From NCBI RefSeq assembly GCF_005877005.1, contig NZ_SSNH01000003.1, forward strand, positions 52,772 to 116,771: 64,000 bases of DNA, read 5' to 3'. The DNA is from Sinomonas susongensis. GTDB lineage: Bacteria; Actinomycetota; Actinomycetes; Actinomycetales; Micrococcaceae. This document shows positions 56,277 to 64,000 of the stretch, in pieces. Position 1 is the stretch's first letter. Each line of letters opens with the position of its first letter. Made by a program: the position numbers and the translations under genes. The notes below the pieces were generated by a model. It was not told the origin of the DNA. It searched no databases and saw only the letters and a program-made list of their open reading frames with translations.

Positions 56277-58373
56277 GTACTCGCGGCGGAACGTGCCCGT
56301 CCCGGCGGTGAGGGCCCGGAGCTCGACGGCGTAGCGGAGGAGTTCGACGTCGGGCACCTCGGCCGTGATCTCGGTCGTCGCCTCGGCTGACGACGTCGTG
56401 CCGGTCAGACGCCCGCGGCGGGAGGAGAGGTCGCTCATGACGGCGCCTACGTACTCGTCCGGGACGGTGATCGTCACGGAGGAGACCGGCTCGAGCAGCT
56501 GGATCTTCGCCGCCGCGGCTGCCTCCCTCAGCGCGAGGGCGCCTGCGGCCTGGAACGCTGCGTCCGAGGAGTCGACGCTGTGCGTCTTGCCGCCCACGAG
56601 CGTGACGCGGATGTCCACGACGGGAAAGCCCTTGGCCACGCCCTTCTCCATCTGCGAGCGGACACCCTTTTCCACCGACGCGATGAACGGGCCGGGAATC
56701 ACGCCGCCGACGATCCGGTCGACGAACTCGAAGCCGCCGCCCCGCTCGAGCGGGGCGACCTCGATGTCGCAGATCGCGTACTGGCCGTGGCCGCCCGACT
56801 GCTTGACGTACCGCCCGTGGCCGATCGCGCTCTCGGCGAACGTCTCGCGCAAGGGCGTGACGACGTCGACCGTCTGGAGCTTGACGCCCTGCTCACGCAG
56901 CCGGTCCAGCACTACCTCGGCGTGAGCCTCGCCCATGCACCACAGGACGAGCTGATGAGTCTCGGGATTCCGCTCGACCCGCAGGGTCGGATCGCCCGCC
57001 GCAACCCGTGCCAGGTTCTTGGCGAGAGCGTCTTCGTCGCCGTGCGACGCCGCCTCGACGGCGACTGGCATGAGCGGCTCGGGCATGTCCCAAGCGCCCA
57101 CGAGGAGGGGCCGCTCCCGCGAGGAGACGGTGTCCCCGGTCTCCGCCGAGACCCTCGCGATGGCGCAGAGGTCGCCCGCGACCGCCGACTGGACCGGGCG
57201 GAGGCTCGAGCCGAACGGGGAGTAGAGGTGGCCGAGGCGCTCGTCGCTGTCGTGGTCGGGATGGCCGCGCTCTTCGAGCCCGTGGCCCGCGATGTGCACG
57301 GGCGTGTCCTCTCGCAGGGTGCCCGAGAAGAGGCGCACGAGGCACACGCGGCCCAGGAACGGATCGACTGTGGTCCGGACGACCTCGCCGACGAGCGGGC
57401 CGGCCGGATCGCACGCGAGGTCGGGGACGGGGTTTCCGTTGAGGTCGGTCACTTCGGGAACTGCGTGCTCGGCGGGCGACGGGAAGCCGCGCGTGAGCAC
57501 CTCGAGGAGCTCCGCGGTCCCGAGCCCGTTGGTGGACGAGGTCGGGACGACGGGGAAGAACGAACCGCGTGCCACGGCGGTTTCGAGGTCGCCGATGAGG
57601 GTGTCGAGGGCGATGTCCTCGCCGCCGAGGTACCGGTCCATGAGCGTCTCGTCCTCGCTCTCGGCGATGATCCCCTCGATGAGCTCGCCGCGCGCGGACT
57701 CCCAGTCCTCGAGTTCGTCCGGCTCGGCCGGCCGGAAGTTCGGCTGCAGATCGCCCCCCGAGTAGTCCGAGACGGTGCCCGAGAGCAGCCCGAGCAGCTT
57801 CGTGACCGTACCCCCGTCGCCGGCCCGGAGCGGCAGGTAGAGGGGGAGCACCGAATCACCGAACGCTGCGCGGCATTCGGAGAGGACGCCGGCGTAGTCG
57901 GCGCGCGGATGGTCGAGCCGGCTGATGACGACGGCGCGCGGCATCCCGACCCGCTCGCACTCCGCCCAGAGGGCCGTCGTCGTGGCGTCGACGCCGTCGA
58001 CTGCGGAGACGACGAACAGCGCACCGTCGGCGGCGCGCAGGCCCGCCCGCAGCTCACCCATGAAGTCCGCGTAGCCGGGGGTGTCGAGGAGGTTCACCTT
58101 GATATCGCCGACGACGACGGGGGCCACGGACAGTGTGACCGACCGCTGCTGATGCACGGCCGACGGGTCGGAATCCCCGACGGTCGTGCCGTCCGCGATC
58201 GACCCCATCCTGGAAATGGTTCCGGTCGCGGCGAGCACGGACTCGAGGAGCATCGTCTTGCCCGCCCCGGAATGGCCTACGAGGACGACGTTGCGGATGA
58301 GTTCCGGGCGGCCGGGGGCTGCCTCCGGGCTGGCAGGCCCCTTTGCTGAGCCGTTGGTGCCTTTCGCCGACAT
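56247..58373 (-). CDS. Elongation factor G-like protein EF-G2
   Basis: 708 aa translational GTPase paralogue typical of actinobacteria. G1 GHSGAGKTMLLE near residue 33, G3-like LLDTPGYADF near 95, but the G4 motif is SRLDH instead of NKxD, as in the EF-G2/TetM-like subgroup. Domain II to V follow, including GHGRYVKQSGGHGQYAICDI near 518. Distinct from housekeeping EF-G; function in translation under special conditions is unclear. It lies 63 bases downstream of the sensor kinase gene on the same strand. Confidence 0.92.
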   Translation of the reverse strand: MSAKGTNGSAKGPASPEAAPGRPELIRNVVLVGHSGAGKTMLLESVLAATGTISRMGSIADGTTVGDSDPSAVHQQRSVTLSVAPVVVGDIKVNLLDTPGYADFMGELRAGLRAADGALFVVSAVDGVDATTTALWAECERVGMPRAVVISRLDHPRADYAGVLSECRAAFGDSVLPLYLPLRAGDGGTVTKLLGLLSGTVSDYSGGDLQPNFRPAEPDELEDWESARGELIEGIIAESEDETLMDRYLGGEDIALDTLIGDLETAVARGSFFPVVPTSSTNGLGTAELLEVLTRGFPSPAEHAVPEVTDLNGNPVPDLACDPAGPLVGEVVRTTVDPFLGRVCLVRLFSGTLREDTPVHIAGHGLEERGHPDHDSDERLGHLYSPFGSSLRPVQSAVAGDLCAIARVSAETGDTVSSRERPLLVGAWDMPEPLMPVAVEAASHGDEDALAKNLARVAAGDPTLRVERNPETHQLVLWCMGEAHAEVVLDRLREQGVKLQTVDVVTPLRETFAESAIGHGRYVKQSGGHGQYAICDIEVAPLERGGGFEFVDRIVGGVIPGPFIASVEKGVRSQMEKGVAKGFPVVDIRVTLVGGKTHSVDSSDAAFQAAGALALREAAAAAKIQLLEPVSSVTITVPDEYVGAVMSDLSSRRGRLTGTTSSAEATTEITAEVPDVELLRYAVELRALTAGTGTFRREYLRHDPVAGG

Positions 58374-58436
58374 GCGCGCCTCCGTGTTCCGGTCCGGGCC
58401 TTAATCCTGCGCCTCCAGAGGCCCGGCGGCGAGGAC

Positions 58437-60131
58437 CTACGACAAAGTCATGCGCTGTTTCGCTGTCCTGAGGGGAAGCCGAAGGGTGAAGACGCTGCCC
58501 ACGCCGACCTCGCTCGTGCACTCGAGTTCGCCGCCGTGCTGCTCGGCGACTTCCTTTGCGAGGGCGAGCCCGAGGCCTGTGCCGGGGATGCCCGAGCGGA
58601 GCGCGGCGTCGCTCCTCTGGAAACGGGTGAAGAGGCGGCCCATGTCCTCATGGGCGATGCCCAGGCCCTCGTCGGTGACCTCGCAGACGGCCCATTCCCC
58701 CTCCTCCCTTGCGGTGAGGGTGACAGTGGTGCCCGCGGGCGAGTATTTGAGCGCGTTCGAGACGAGGTTGTTCAGGATCCGGACGAGGCCGGTGCGGTCG
58801 CCGAGGATCGGGAGGGCGGTGTCGGCGGCGAGGTCGAGCGTGATGTCCCGGTTCGTGGCTTCGGGGCCGAATGAATCGCTTGTCTGCCGGACGAGCTCCG
58901 TGAGGTCCAGCGGCAGGCGGATGCTGGCCGCGTCGTCCCCGGTGAGCGAGGCCGCGAGGATGTCGTCGACCATGTGGTTGAGGTGCCGCGCGTTGCGCAT
59001 CATGATCTGGAGGTCCGACTTTGCTGCAGGGCTGAGAGAGGTGTCGTCCTGGAGCAGTTCGGCGTAGCCGAGGATGTTCGTGAGCGGGGTGCGGAACTCG
59101 TGGGACATCGCGCCGAGGAACTTGTCCCGTGCATGGACGGCTGCGACGACCTCGGTCACGTCGGTCGAGGCGAACACGGTGCCGGCGTTGTTCCCGGAGG
59201 CACCGCTGAACTGCCGCCCCGAGATGGAGACAGTGCGGGCGTCGGGGCCGTGGCCCAGCTGGTAGACCTCGTGCTCGATCGTCTCGCCGGCGATGACGCG
59301 CCCGAGGGGCCGCTGCTCCGGGGGAACCGGCTGGTCGCTTCCGTCCCGGTAGATGAGCAGCTCGGACTCGCGCGTGGTCGGGACGCCGTTCGGCAGCGAC
59401 GCGACATAGAGCTGACGCTGCTTCGCGTTCATATAGGCGCTCTTGCCGTCGTCGTCGAGGACGAGCACGCCCACGTCGACGGTGTCGAGGACGGTGTTGA
59501 GGAGGCGTTCCCGGTTCTCGGTGCGCTCGAGCAGCTCCTCGACGCGGGCCTGTTGGGCCATGGCACTGAGCGTCATGACGGACGATCCCAGCCCGATGGC
59601 CAGAAGCATGAAGGGGACGAGGAGGTCGGAGGCGAGGGCGTGGGGAGTGGCGCGGCCGGTCAGGAATTGCGGCACCCACACCATGAAGAGCGCGGCGACG
59701 CCGCCGATCGGCACCATGATCCGCGGCCTGTACCCGGAGCCCGCGAGCCACATGATGGGGAACACGCCGAGGATTCCCAGTCCGGAGAGCGTCGATTCGG
59801 TGGAGTACCGCAGGATGCCGATGGGAACGAAGTCGAGTATCGGGACCGCGAGGAACCAGCCGTAGGGGATCCGATCCCACGGCAGCGCGGCTGCGATGGC
59901 CAACAGGGCGAGCGCGCAGGCCTGCGCAGTGACAAAGCCGGGGTCGTCGAACTCGCGTGCGTCGGTCAGCGCAACGAGGAGGCAGATGAAGAGCATGGTG
60001 ACGTTGAGCGGCAGCTGGCTCAGCACGACGCGTCCGCGCATGCTCAGCTCGTGGAACCGGACCCTGCCAAGCGCCAGGACATCCAGAATCTTCTCCACGG
60101 CGGTCCCCTCCCGATCCCCAGACTTGTCCAT
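58437..60131 (-). CDS. Membrane sensor histidine kinase with PAS domain (orphan)
   Basis: 564 aa. Six or so transmembrane helices in residues ~35-195, PAS-like domain ~205-345 (VDVGVLVLDDDGKSAYMNAK), HisKA with the phospho-acceptor in GAMSHEFRTPLTNILGYAEL near 352, and HATPase with NNLVSNALKYSP near 460, DEGLGIAHEDMGRLF and GTGLGLALAKEV near 525. No response-regulator gene is next to it. Confidence 0.92.
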   Translation of the reverse strand: MDKSGDREGTAVEKILDVLALGRVRFHELSMRGRVVLSQLPLNVTMLFICLLVALTDAREFDDPGFVTAQACALALLAIAAALPWDRIPYGWFLAVPILDFVPIGILRYSTESTLSGLGILGVFPIMWLAGSGYRPRIMVPIGGVAALFMVWVPQFLTGRATPHALASDLLVPFMLLAIGLGSSVMTLSAMAQQARVEELLERTENRERLLNTVLDTVDVGVLVLDDDGKSAYMNAKQRQLYVASLPNGVPTTRESELLIYRDGSDQPVPPEQRPLGRVIAGETIEHEVYQLGHGPDARTVSISGRQFSGASGNNAGTVFASTDVTEVVAAVHARDKFLGAMSHEFRTPLTNILGYAELLQDDTSLSPAAKSDLQIMMRNARHLNHMVDDILAASLTGDDAASIRLPLDLTELVRQTSDSFGPEATNRDITLDLAADTALPILGDRTGLVRILNNLVSNALKYSPAGTTVTLTAREEGEWAVCEVTDEGLGIAHEDMGRLFTRFQRSDAALRSGIPGTGLGLALAKEVAEQHGGELECTSEVGVGSVFTLRLPLRTAKQRMTLS

Positions 60132-60161
60132 AGAGTCAATTGTGTGACGGGGAGCGTCAAG

Positions 60162-60199
60162 GACCTAGATGTGACGCCAGACCTGGATGTGACGCCCAG
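60162..60199. repeat. Tandem 19-bp direct repeat upstream of the sensor kinase
   Basis: Two near-identical units (gacctagatgtgacgccag and acctggatgtgacgcccag) directly upstream of the sensor kinase start, a layout that could bind a regulator. Confidence 0.5.
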
Positions 60200-60298
60200 G
60201 CGCGGAAGGGGGCCCCGCCCCGCCTCCGTCAGACACAAGATGATCGGCAACTCAGTGCGGGCACCTCGGTGGTGAACTCGCATGCATATCCTGCCCCC

Positions 60299-60604
60299 AT
60301 GGGCGCTGGGGGCATTGGCGCGTTGACCTTGAGCGCAGTTCGCGCGTTCGTGGCAGTCGCGAGGTGCGGAAGCACGGTAGGCGCCGCAGCCGAACTCGGG
60401 TTCACCCAGTCTGCGATCAGCCGCCAAGTTGCAGAGTTCGAGCGCTACGTGGGGACCAGGCTGTTCGGACGAAGCCGAGGAGGCATGAGGCTCAACCCTC
60501 AGGGCGAGGCGCTCTTGCCCAAGGCCGTTGCGCTCCTCCAGCTCGCCAACTCAATGCCCGTCCCGGAAGCCTCCCGAGGCGGGTCAGGGCGCCCCTGTCG
60601 ATGA
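60299..60604 (+). pseudogene. LysR-family regulator stub (DNA-binding domain only)
   Basis: 101 codons. Clean LysR helix-turn-helix (LSAVRAFVAVARCGSTVGAA, then ELGFTQSAISRQVAEFERYV and LFGRSRGGMRLNPQGEALLP), then the frame leaves the family near LQLANSMPVPEASRG and stops. The ~200-residue effector domain is missing, so it is truncated, in line with a rearrangement between here and the next locus. Confidence 0.8.
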
Positions 60605-60760
60605 CTTGAATGACAAACCCGCATACCTAGGTTGATCGGCTTGACGCCCTTCGGGACAGCACACACGATGGAGCTGCAAGTTGAGTATATACAACAAACC
60701 ACAACTCGTGTCAGAGCAGGCTGGCTGTAACGGGTGAAACCGCGGAAAGGACCAAGCGTC
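60605..60760. other. Promoter region of the second RiPP-like locus
   Basis: About 155 bases with no gene; A/T-richer patch atatacaacaaaccacaact near 60686-60706 and aaaggacc before the next start. Confidence 0.4.
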
Positions 60761-61006
60761 ATGTCTTCTTTGGTAATGCCCATCCTGTCGGTGCCGGAAC
60801 TGATCGAGCGTTCGAAGGTTCGCTTCGACGCCGCCCTGCTTCGGTATGACGCGTGGTTCCTCGTCTTTGTCGCCGTGATCCTCTCGATCGGCGTTGGAAT
60901 CCTCGCCGGCCTGGCCATCTGGTGTGTGGCGCACGAACGGAAGAACTTCACCGGTGCGTGGCAGTTCAAAGACTTTGGGATCAATGTCGCCTTCGAGTGC
61001 CGCTGA
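60761..61006 (+). CDS. Small single-helix membrane protein before an ABC exporter
   Basis: 81 aa from MSSLVMPILSVPELIERSKV (a longer start at 60734 exists). A charged N-terminal helix, one strong hydrophobic span (WFLVFVAVILSIGVGILAGL) and a polar Cys-containing tail ending NVAFECR. Family unknown. Its place as first gene before ATPase and permease could fit a peptide precursor, an immunity peptide or a transport accessory; the sequence does not decide. Confidence 0.6.
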   Translation: MSSLVMPILSVPELIERSKVRFDAALLRYDAWFLVFVAVILSIGVGILAGLAIWCVAHERKNFTGAWQFKDFGINVAFECR

Positions 61007-61015
61007 CGCCGATTC

Positions 61016-61759
61016 GTGAACACGTTCGACAGTCCTCCCCTGAACGCCTATGAGCTGGCTTTCCGATATCGTTCGGCGGACGCTTATGCGTTGGCTGGTG
61101 TCACTTTCATGGTGGAGGCAGGCGAGGTCGTCGGGCTCGTCGGCCCCAACGGTTCGGGGAAGACGACCCTCGTTCACCTCATCTTCAATCTGATCGAAGG
61201 CAAGGGCGGCTCGATTCTCGTCAACGGCCAGGACCATCGCGCCGAGGGTGTCCGCACCGAGATGATCTACCTGCCGAGCGACAACGTGCTCCCCGAGTTC
61301 CTGACGGGGCTCGAATATCTTCAGGTGCTTGCAGGCCTGTACCGAGAACCCGGATGCGCGGACGAGATCCGCATTCGAGAGCAGTTCGTGCGGTTTGGAA
61401 TGGCAGGGCGCGCGGGGGACCTGATCGAGGACTACTCGCACGGCATGCAGAAGAAGCTGCTGCTCATCAGCGCTTTCCTCCTGCGCCGCCGACTGACGGT
61501 TATTGACGAGACGCTCAACGGCATCGACCTGGACGCGCTCGACGCTTGCAAAGAGGAGTTTCTGAATATGGCCGCGCGGGGCCAGAGCGTGCTCGTCTGC
61601 ACTCATGATCTCGGGCTTCTCGAGGAGATCGCCCACCGAGTCCTCGTGCTCCGGGGCGGCCGGCTTGTGGCCGATCTCGAGGTTCCGAGTGTGGTGGGGA
61701 ACGGGAGCCAACTGAAGCTTGTCGTGCGTTCGACCCTCAGTGAGGCGGAGCCCCCGTGA
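61016..61759 (+). CDS. ABC transporter ATP-binding protein
   Basis: 247 aa with GTG start ten bases after the previous gene. Walker A GLVGPNGSGKTTLV near residue 40, signature-like YSHGMQKKLLLISAF near 140 and Walker B LTVIDETLNGIDLDAL near 160 (Asp-Glu kept). An export-type ATPase paired with the ABC-2 permease that overlaps its stop (GTGA). Similar pairs serve in bacteriocin/RiPP export or immunity. Confidence 0.9.
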   Translation: MNTFDSPPLNAYELAFRYRSADAYALAGVTFMVEAGEVVGLVGPNGSGKTTLVHLIFNLIEGKGGSILVNGQDHRAEGVRTEMIYLPSDNVLPEFLTGLEYLQVLAGLYREPGCADEIRIREQFVRFGMAGRAGDLIEDYSHGMQKKLLLISAFLLRRRLTVIDETLNGIDLDALDACKEEFLNMAARGQSVLVCTHDLGLLEEIAHRVLVLRGGRLVADLEVPSVVGNGSQLKLVVRSTLSEAEPP

Positions 61760-63189
61760 GATGCGCCAACGTGGTCATCCTCACCAAGCTCTTCCTCCGA
61801 TGCTTCTTGCGCACCGCGCTGTCCGCAGGATTTCTCCGAAGTCGGCTTGCTCGAGTGCTTCTCGCTGCCGGCATTTTGCTGGGATTGGCCGTCCTGACGG
61901 CTATTGGTTCGGTCGTCCTGCGGGACATGATCCCGGGCCGCCCGGAATTGCTCTTTGCTCTCCACATCTCGACCGTTCCGGTGGTGTTCTGGACACTCGT
62001 GGTGTTCGTCTTCGTCAAAGTCCTCTTCACGAAGTCAGACGGCCTGATTCGATGCACCGCGATACTTCCCGTGAGCCATCGTGAACGTTCGGCGGCCCTG
62101 GCTCTGTACGAGCTGGGGATGGTGGTCGCAGGGGTTGTCGGACTTTTTCTCCCGCTTGCCCTGGCGTCTGTTGCCAGAATCGGGTTCGAAGCGCTTCCGG
62201 GGTTGGCGGCTTCCATCCTTCTCACGGCCGTCGCCGCATATCTTGTCCTCTCGGTGCTGCACAACCTGATGGTGCGTGCCGCTGAGGCGTTCGGACTGAA
62301 AAGGCTGGTGTACAGCCTCACCCTCTCGTCCATGGTCGCATTGACGTTTTGGTACAACTCCGCCTCCATAACCCTTGTTCGGGCGATGAGCCGTGACTAT
62401 CTCGGGGGAGGTCTGGGCTTCTACGGGGTGAACGGCTTCCCGTTTCTCGGCGAGAAGCTAGGCCTGCTCGGCGTGGTGCTCGTTTTCCTCGCCTGGTCGG
62501 TTCTGTTCCTCCTTCTCGCGCTCCTCACGTCGCCCGCAACAATTCCCCTTTCCCGCAGATTCGTGAAGGCTTTCGTTCCATTCCGAGCTTCACCGCTCTG
62601 GCCGACAGCGGTGGCCATAGTCCGTCGAAGCGAATGGTGGATTGCCGTCGTCGTGGCCTCCTTCTTTGCCCTGCTGCTGTGGGTGCGGGGGAGCACTGCC
62701 TTCGTCCTCGCCCCGGTCGCCCTCCTCTCGCAAGGCATCTATGTCTACGCCGTGACAGACTCGCTTCGGCGCATGCCGGGCTACGCGCGCGGTGCGAGTG
62801 TCGAAGTCTGGCGCATGGTCGCCGGGCAGTTGCTCGTCACCGTGGTGTTTGCGGTTCCGGTCGCGCTGCTTGTCTTCTGCCGCCCACAGGCGTTCGAGGG
62901 TCTACTGCTCGCAGCCGTTGCAATTTCCAGCGGTGCCATTCTGACCACCCTGATCGCCGTGGTCATCGTTGCCGAGAACGACAGTCCGCCCGTGGTCTTC
63001 TTCGGCTACGCACTCTGTCTGGCCGTCATCGTCTGCCTCGCAGCCATGGTTGGGCTGCTTCAGATTGCGACCCTCTGGCTCTGGATCGGGAGCGTCTGTG
63101 CCAACATCCTCGCCGTCGTCTACTCGGTGGCGGGTGTGAAGAACATCATGAGGAGAAAGCGCCATGAAGCGTCTATTCCACGCCGTTAA
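61756..63189 (+). CDS. ABC-2 type permease
   Basis: 477 aa, GTG start coupled to the ATPase gene. About ten to twelve hydrophobic segments; basic cytoplasmic N-terminus and the end GVKNIMRRKRHE. No named family beyond ABC-2-like exporters. Overlaps the next small gene by 26 bases. Likely the channel for the ATPase at 61016. Confidence 0.85.
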   Translation: MRCANVVILTKLFLRCFLRTALSAGFLRSRLARVLLAAGILLGLAVLTAIGSVVLRDMIPGRPELLFALHISTVPVVFWTLVVFVFVKVLFTKSDGLIRCTAILPVSHRERSAALALYELGMVVAGVVGLFLPLALASVARIGFEALPGLAASILLTAVAAYLVLSVLHNLMVRAAEAFGLKRLVYSLTLSSMVALTFWYNSASITLVRAMSRDYLGGGLGFYGVNGFPFLGEKLGLLGVVLVFLAWSVLFLLLALLTSPATIPLSRRFVKAFVPFRASPLWPTAVAIVRRSEWWIAVVVASFFALLLWVRGSTAFVLAPVALLSQGIYVYAVTDSLRRMPGYARGASVEVWRMVAGQLLVTVVFAVPVALLVFCRPQAFEGLLLAAVAISSGAILTTLIAVVIVAENDSPPVVFFGYALCLAVIVCLAAMVGLLQIATLWLWIGSVCANILAVVYSVAGVKNIMRRKRHEASIPRR

Positions 63190-63481
63190 TGCGGTGGTCC
63201 TAGGTTTCCTCGCCACCCTCGTCCTAGCGGCTCTCGCCCTCTTGGTCGTCATCTTTTCGAGCCGGGAATCCGACAGCCGGTCAGAGGGCCTATTCGGAGC
63301 CGTCTACTTTGCGGCCGAGGACCGGCCTGACGGTTCGACGTGGGTTTCGATCGGGATCCAGAACTGGGTGGTCTTGGCCGTCCTGTGGCTCGGATTCTCG
63401 GGGCTGGCCTGGGCCTCGATCTATTTCTATGGTTGGCTCAGCGCCTACCGACAGCGGCTGGCTGATGGCGTGCGGCCATGA
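63164..63481 (+). CDS. Small two-helix membrane protein
   Basis: 105 aa. Helix 1 GFLATLVLAALALLVVIFSS, external loop of ~45 residues, helix 2 WVVLAVLWLGFSGLAWASI. No family recognised. Lies between permease and protease genes and overlaps both (stop at 63481, next start 63465), so it is probably part of the same machinery. Confidence 0.75.
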   Translation: MKRLFHAVNAVVLGFLATLVLAALALLVVIFSSRESDSRSEGLFGAVYFAAEDRPDGSTWVSIGIQNWVVLAVLWLGFSGLAWASIYFYGWLSAYRQRLADGVRP

Positions 63482-63983
63482 CCCGAGACGCGGAATCCTG
63501 GTCCGCACCCTCCGTTTCGGCGTTGCTCTTTTCCTCCGGCACATCTGGGTCCTGACAGCGCCTGCGGCGTTCTTGGCGGTTGCCGTCTGGCTGGGCGTTG
63601 CCTACCACTCGTGGAGCACCGTTCCGCTCGCATCGCTGATCATGCTGCACACGGCCTTCGGGCTGCTTGGATCGTATGTGGTGCACGAATGCGGGCATTT
63701 CGTCGGACTGGGTCTGTGCACACACGTCTCCATGGTGTCGGTGACATCGACCCCTTTTCGGCTGTCCCTCAACCCGGCGGGCCAGCTCACGACCAGGGCC
63801 GCGCTGGGCGTCGCAGTGGCCGGCCCGTTGAGTGCGGTCCTCGTTGGCGCGGGACTCTGGGTGTTGTTTCCGGAATTGGGATTGGGCTGGTGGTACCTCG
63901 GTCATGCTGCGTTTCTTGCGCCCTGTTTTGGGGACGGACGCGGGGGCGCCCAAGCGGCCCCGCCGCTGGCCACCCCAGCTTAA
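63465..63983 (+). CDS. M50-like membrane metalloprotease, short or truncated
   Basis: 172 aa with membrane segments and the zinc motif in VVHECGHFVGLGL near residue 70. The second site is only suggested by FGDGRGGAQ near 155. Normal M50 proteases run on for many residues past the second motif, but here the frame meets a stop at 63981-63983, 17 bases before the window ends. It parallels the larger protease at 19303, which suggests leader cleavage or signalling in this second locus. Confidence 0.7.
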   Translation: MACGHDPRRGILVRTLRFGVALFLRHIWVLTAPAAFLAVAVWLGVAYHSWSTVPLASLIMLHTAFGLLGSYVVHECGHFVGLGLCTHVSMVSVTSTPFRLSLNPAGQLTTRAALGVAVAGPLSAVLVGAGLWVLFPELGLGWWYLGHAAFLAPCFGDGRGGAQAAPPLATPA

Positions 63984-64000
63984 AACCCGAAAAATTACCA

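Overview
The window is high-GC actinobacterial chromosome. Twin-arginine and lipobox signals, frequent GTG starts, the EF-G2 paralogue and the carbohydrate ABC operons fit an Arthrobacter/Sinomonas-like member of the Micrococcales; the genus is inference. No rRNA, tRNA, CRISPR array or intact insertion sequence was seen.

Layout. 0.1-7.4 kb: secreted phospholipase C, a MarR-like regulator with a two-gene drug-export ABC system, a TfoX-like protein, a beta-hydroxyacid dehydrogenase and a catalase-fold protein. 7.5-12.4 kb: a scarred zone with a 3'-truncated alcohol dehydrogenase joined to a truncated unknown gene, intact katG, a repeat-domain remnant and half an MFS transporter. 13.1-21.2 kb: a ten-gene, one-strand RiPP operon of daptide type. 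It encodes an RRE protein, class III aminotransferase, iron-type alcohol dehydrogenase, three small precursors all ending in Thr, a methyltransferase, an M50 intramembrane protease and a small membrane protein. It also carries a YcaO cyclodehydratase, which is not part of the daptide pathway as I know it and is the most exciting feature here. 21.7-24.6 kb: ADP-ribosylglycohydrolase and two unknown proteins.

24.97-37.34 kb: a five-gene overlapping minus-strand defence operon related to DISARM (drmA, drmB and a cytosine-5 methyltransferase). It has no recognisable drmC or drmE, and instead carries a NERD-nuclease/SF1 helicase and a very large sacsin-type ATPase fused to an SF2 helicase. 37.6-45.1 kb: a decayed lacI copy, a PASTA lipoprotein, then an intact lacI with a sugar ABC transporter, a ThuA-like protein and a Gfo/Idh/MocA dehydrogenase, with matching LacI-type operators. 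45.1-56.3 kb: an IclR regulator divergent from a quaternary-amine-type ABC transporter (one permease frameshifted), a formaldehyde-activating-enzyme homologue, two dehydrogenases, and a trio resembling E. coli ygcW-ygcU-ygcE. 56.2-60.1 kb: EF-G2 and an orphan sensor kinase. 60.3-64 kb: a LysR stub, then a second peptide-export-like locus (small membrane protein, ABC ATPase, ABC-2 permease, small membrane protein, HExxH protease).

How it works together. In the RiPP operon the leaders are probably bound by the RRE protein, the C-terminal Thr is oxidatively decarboxylated and transaminated to a 1,2-diaminopropane end, and this is methylated. YcaO could close that end to an imidazoline (inference). 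The M50 protease would remove the leader. Cluster 1 has no exporter of its own; the ABC genes near 61-63 kb are the only export-type candidates nearby.
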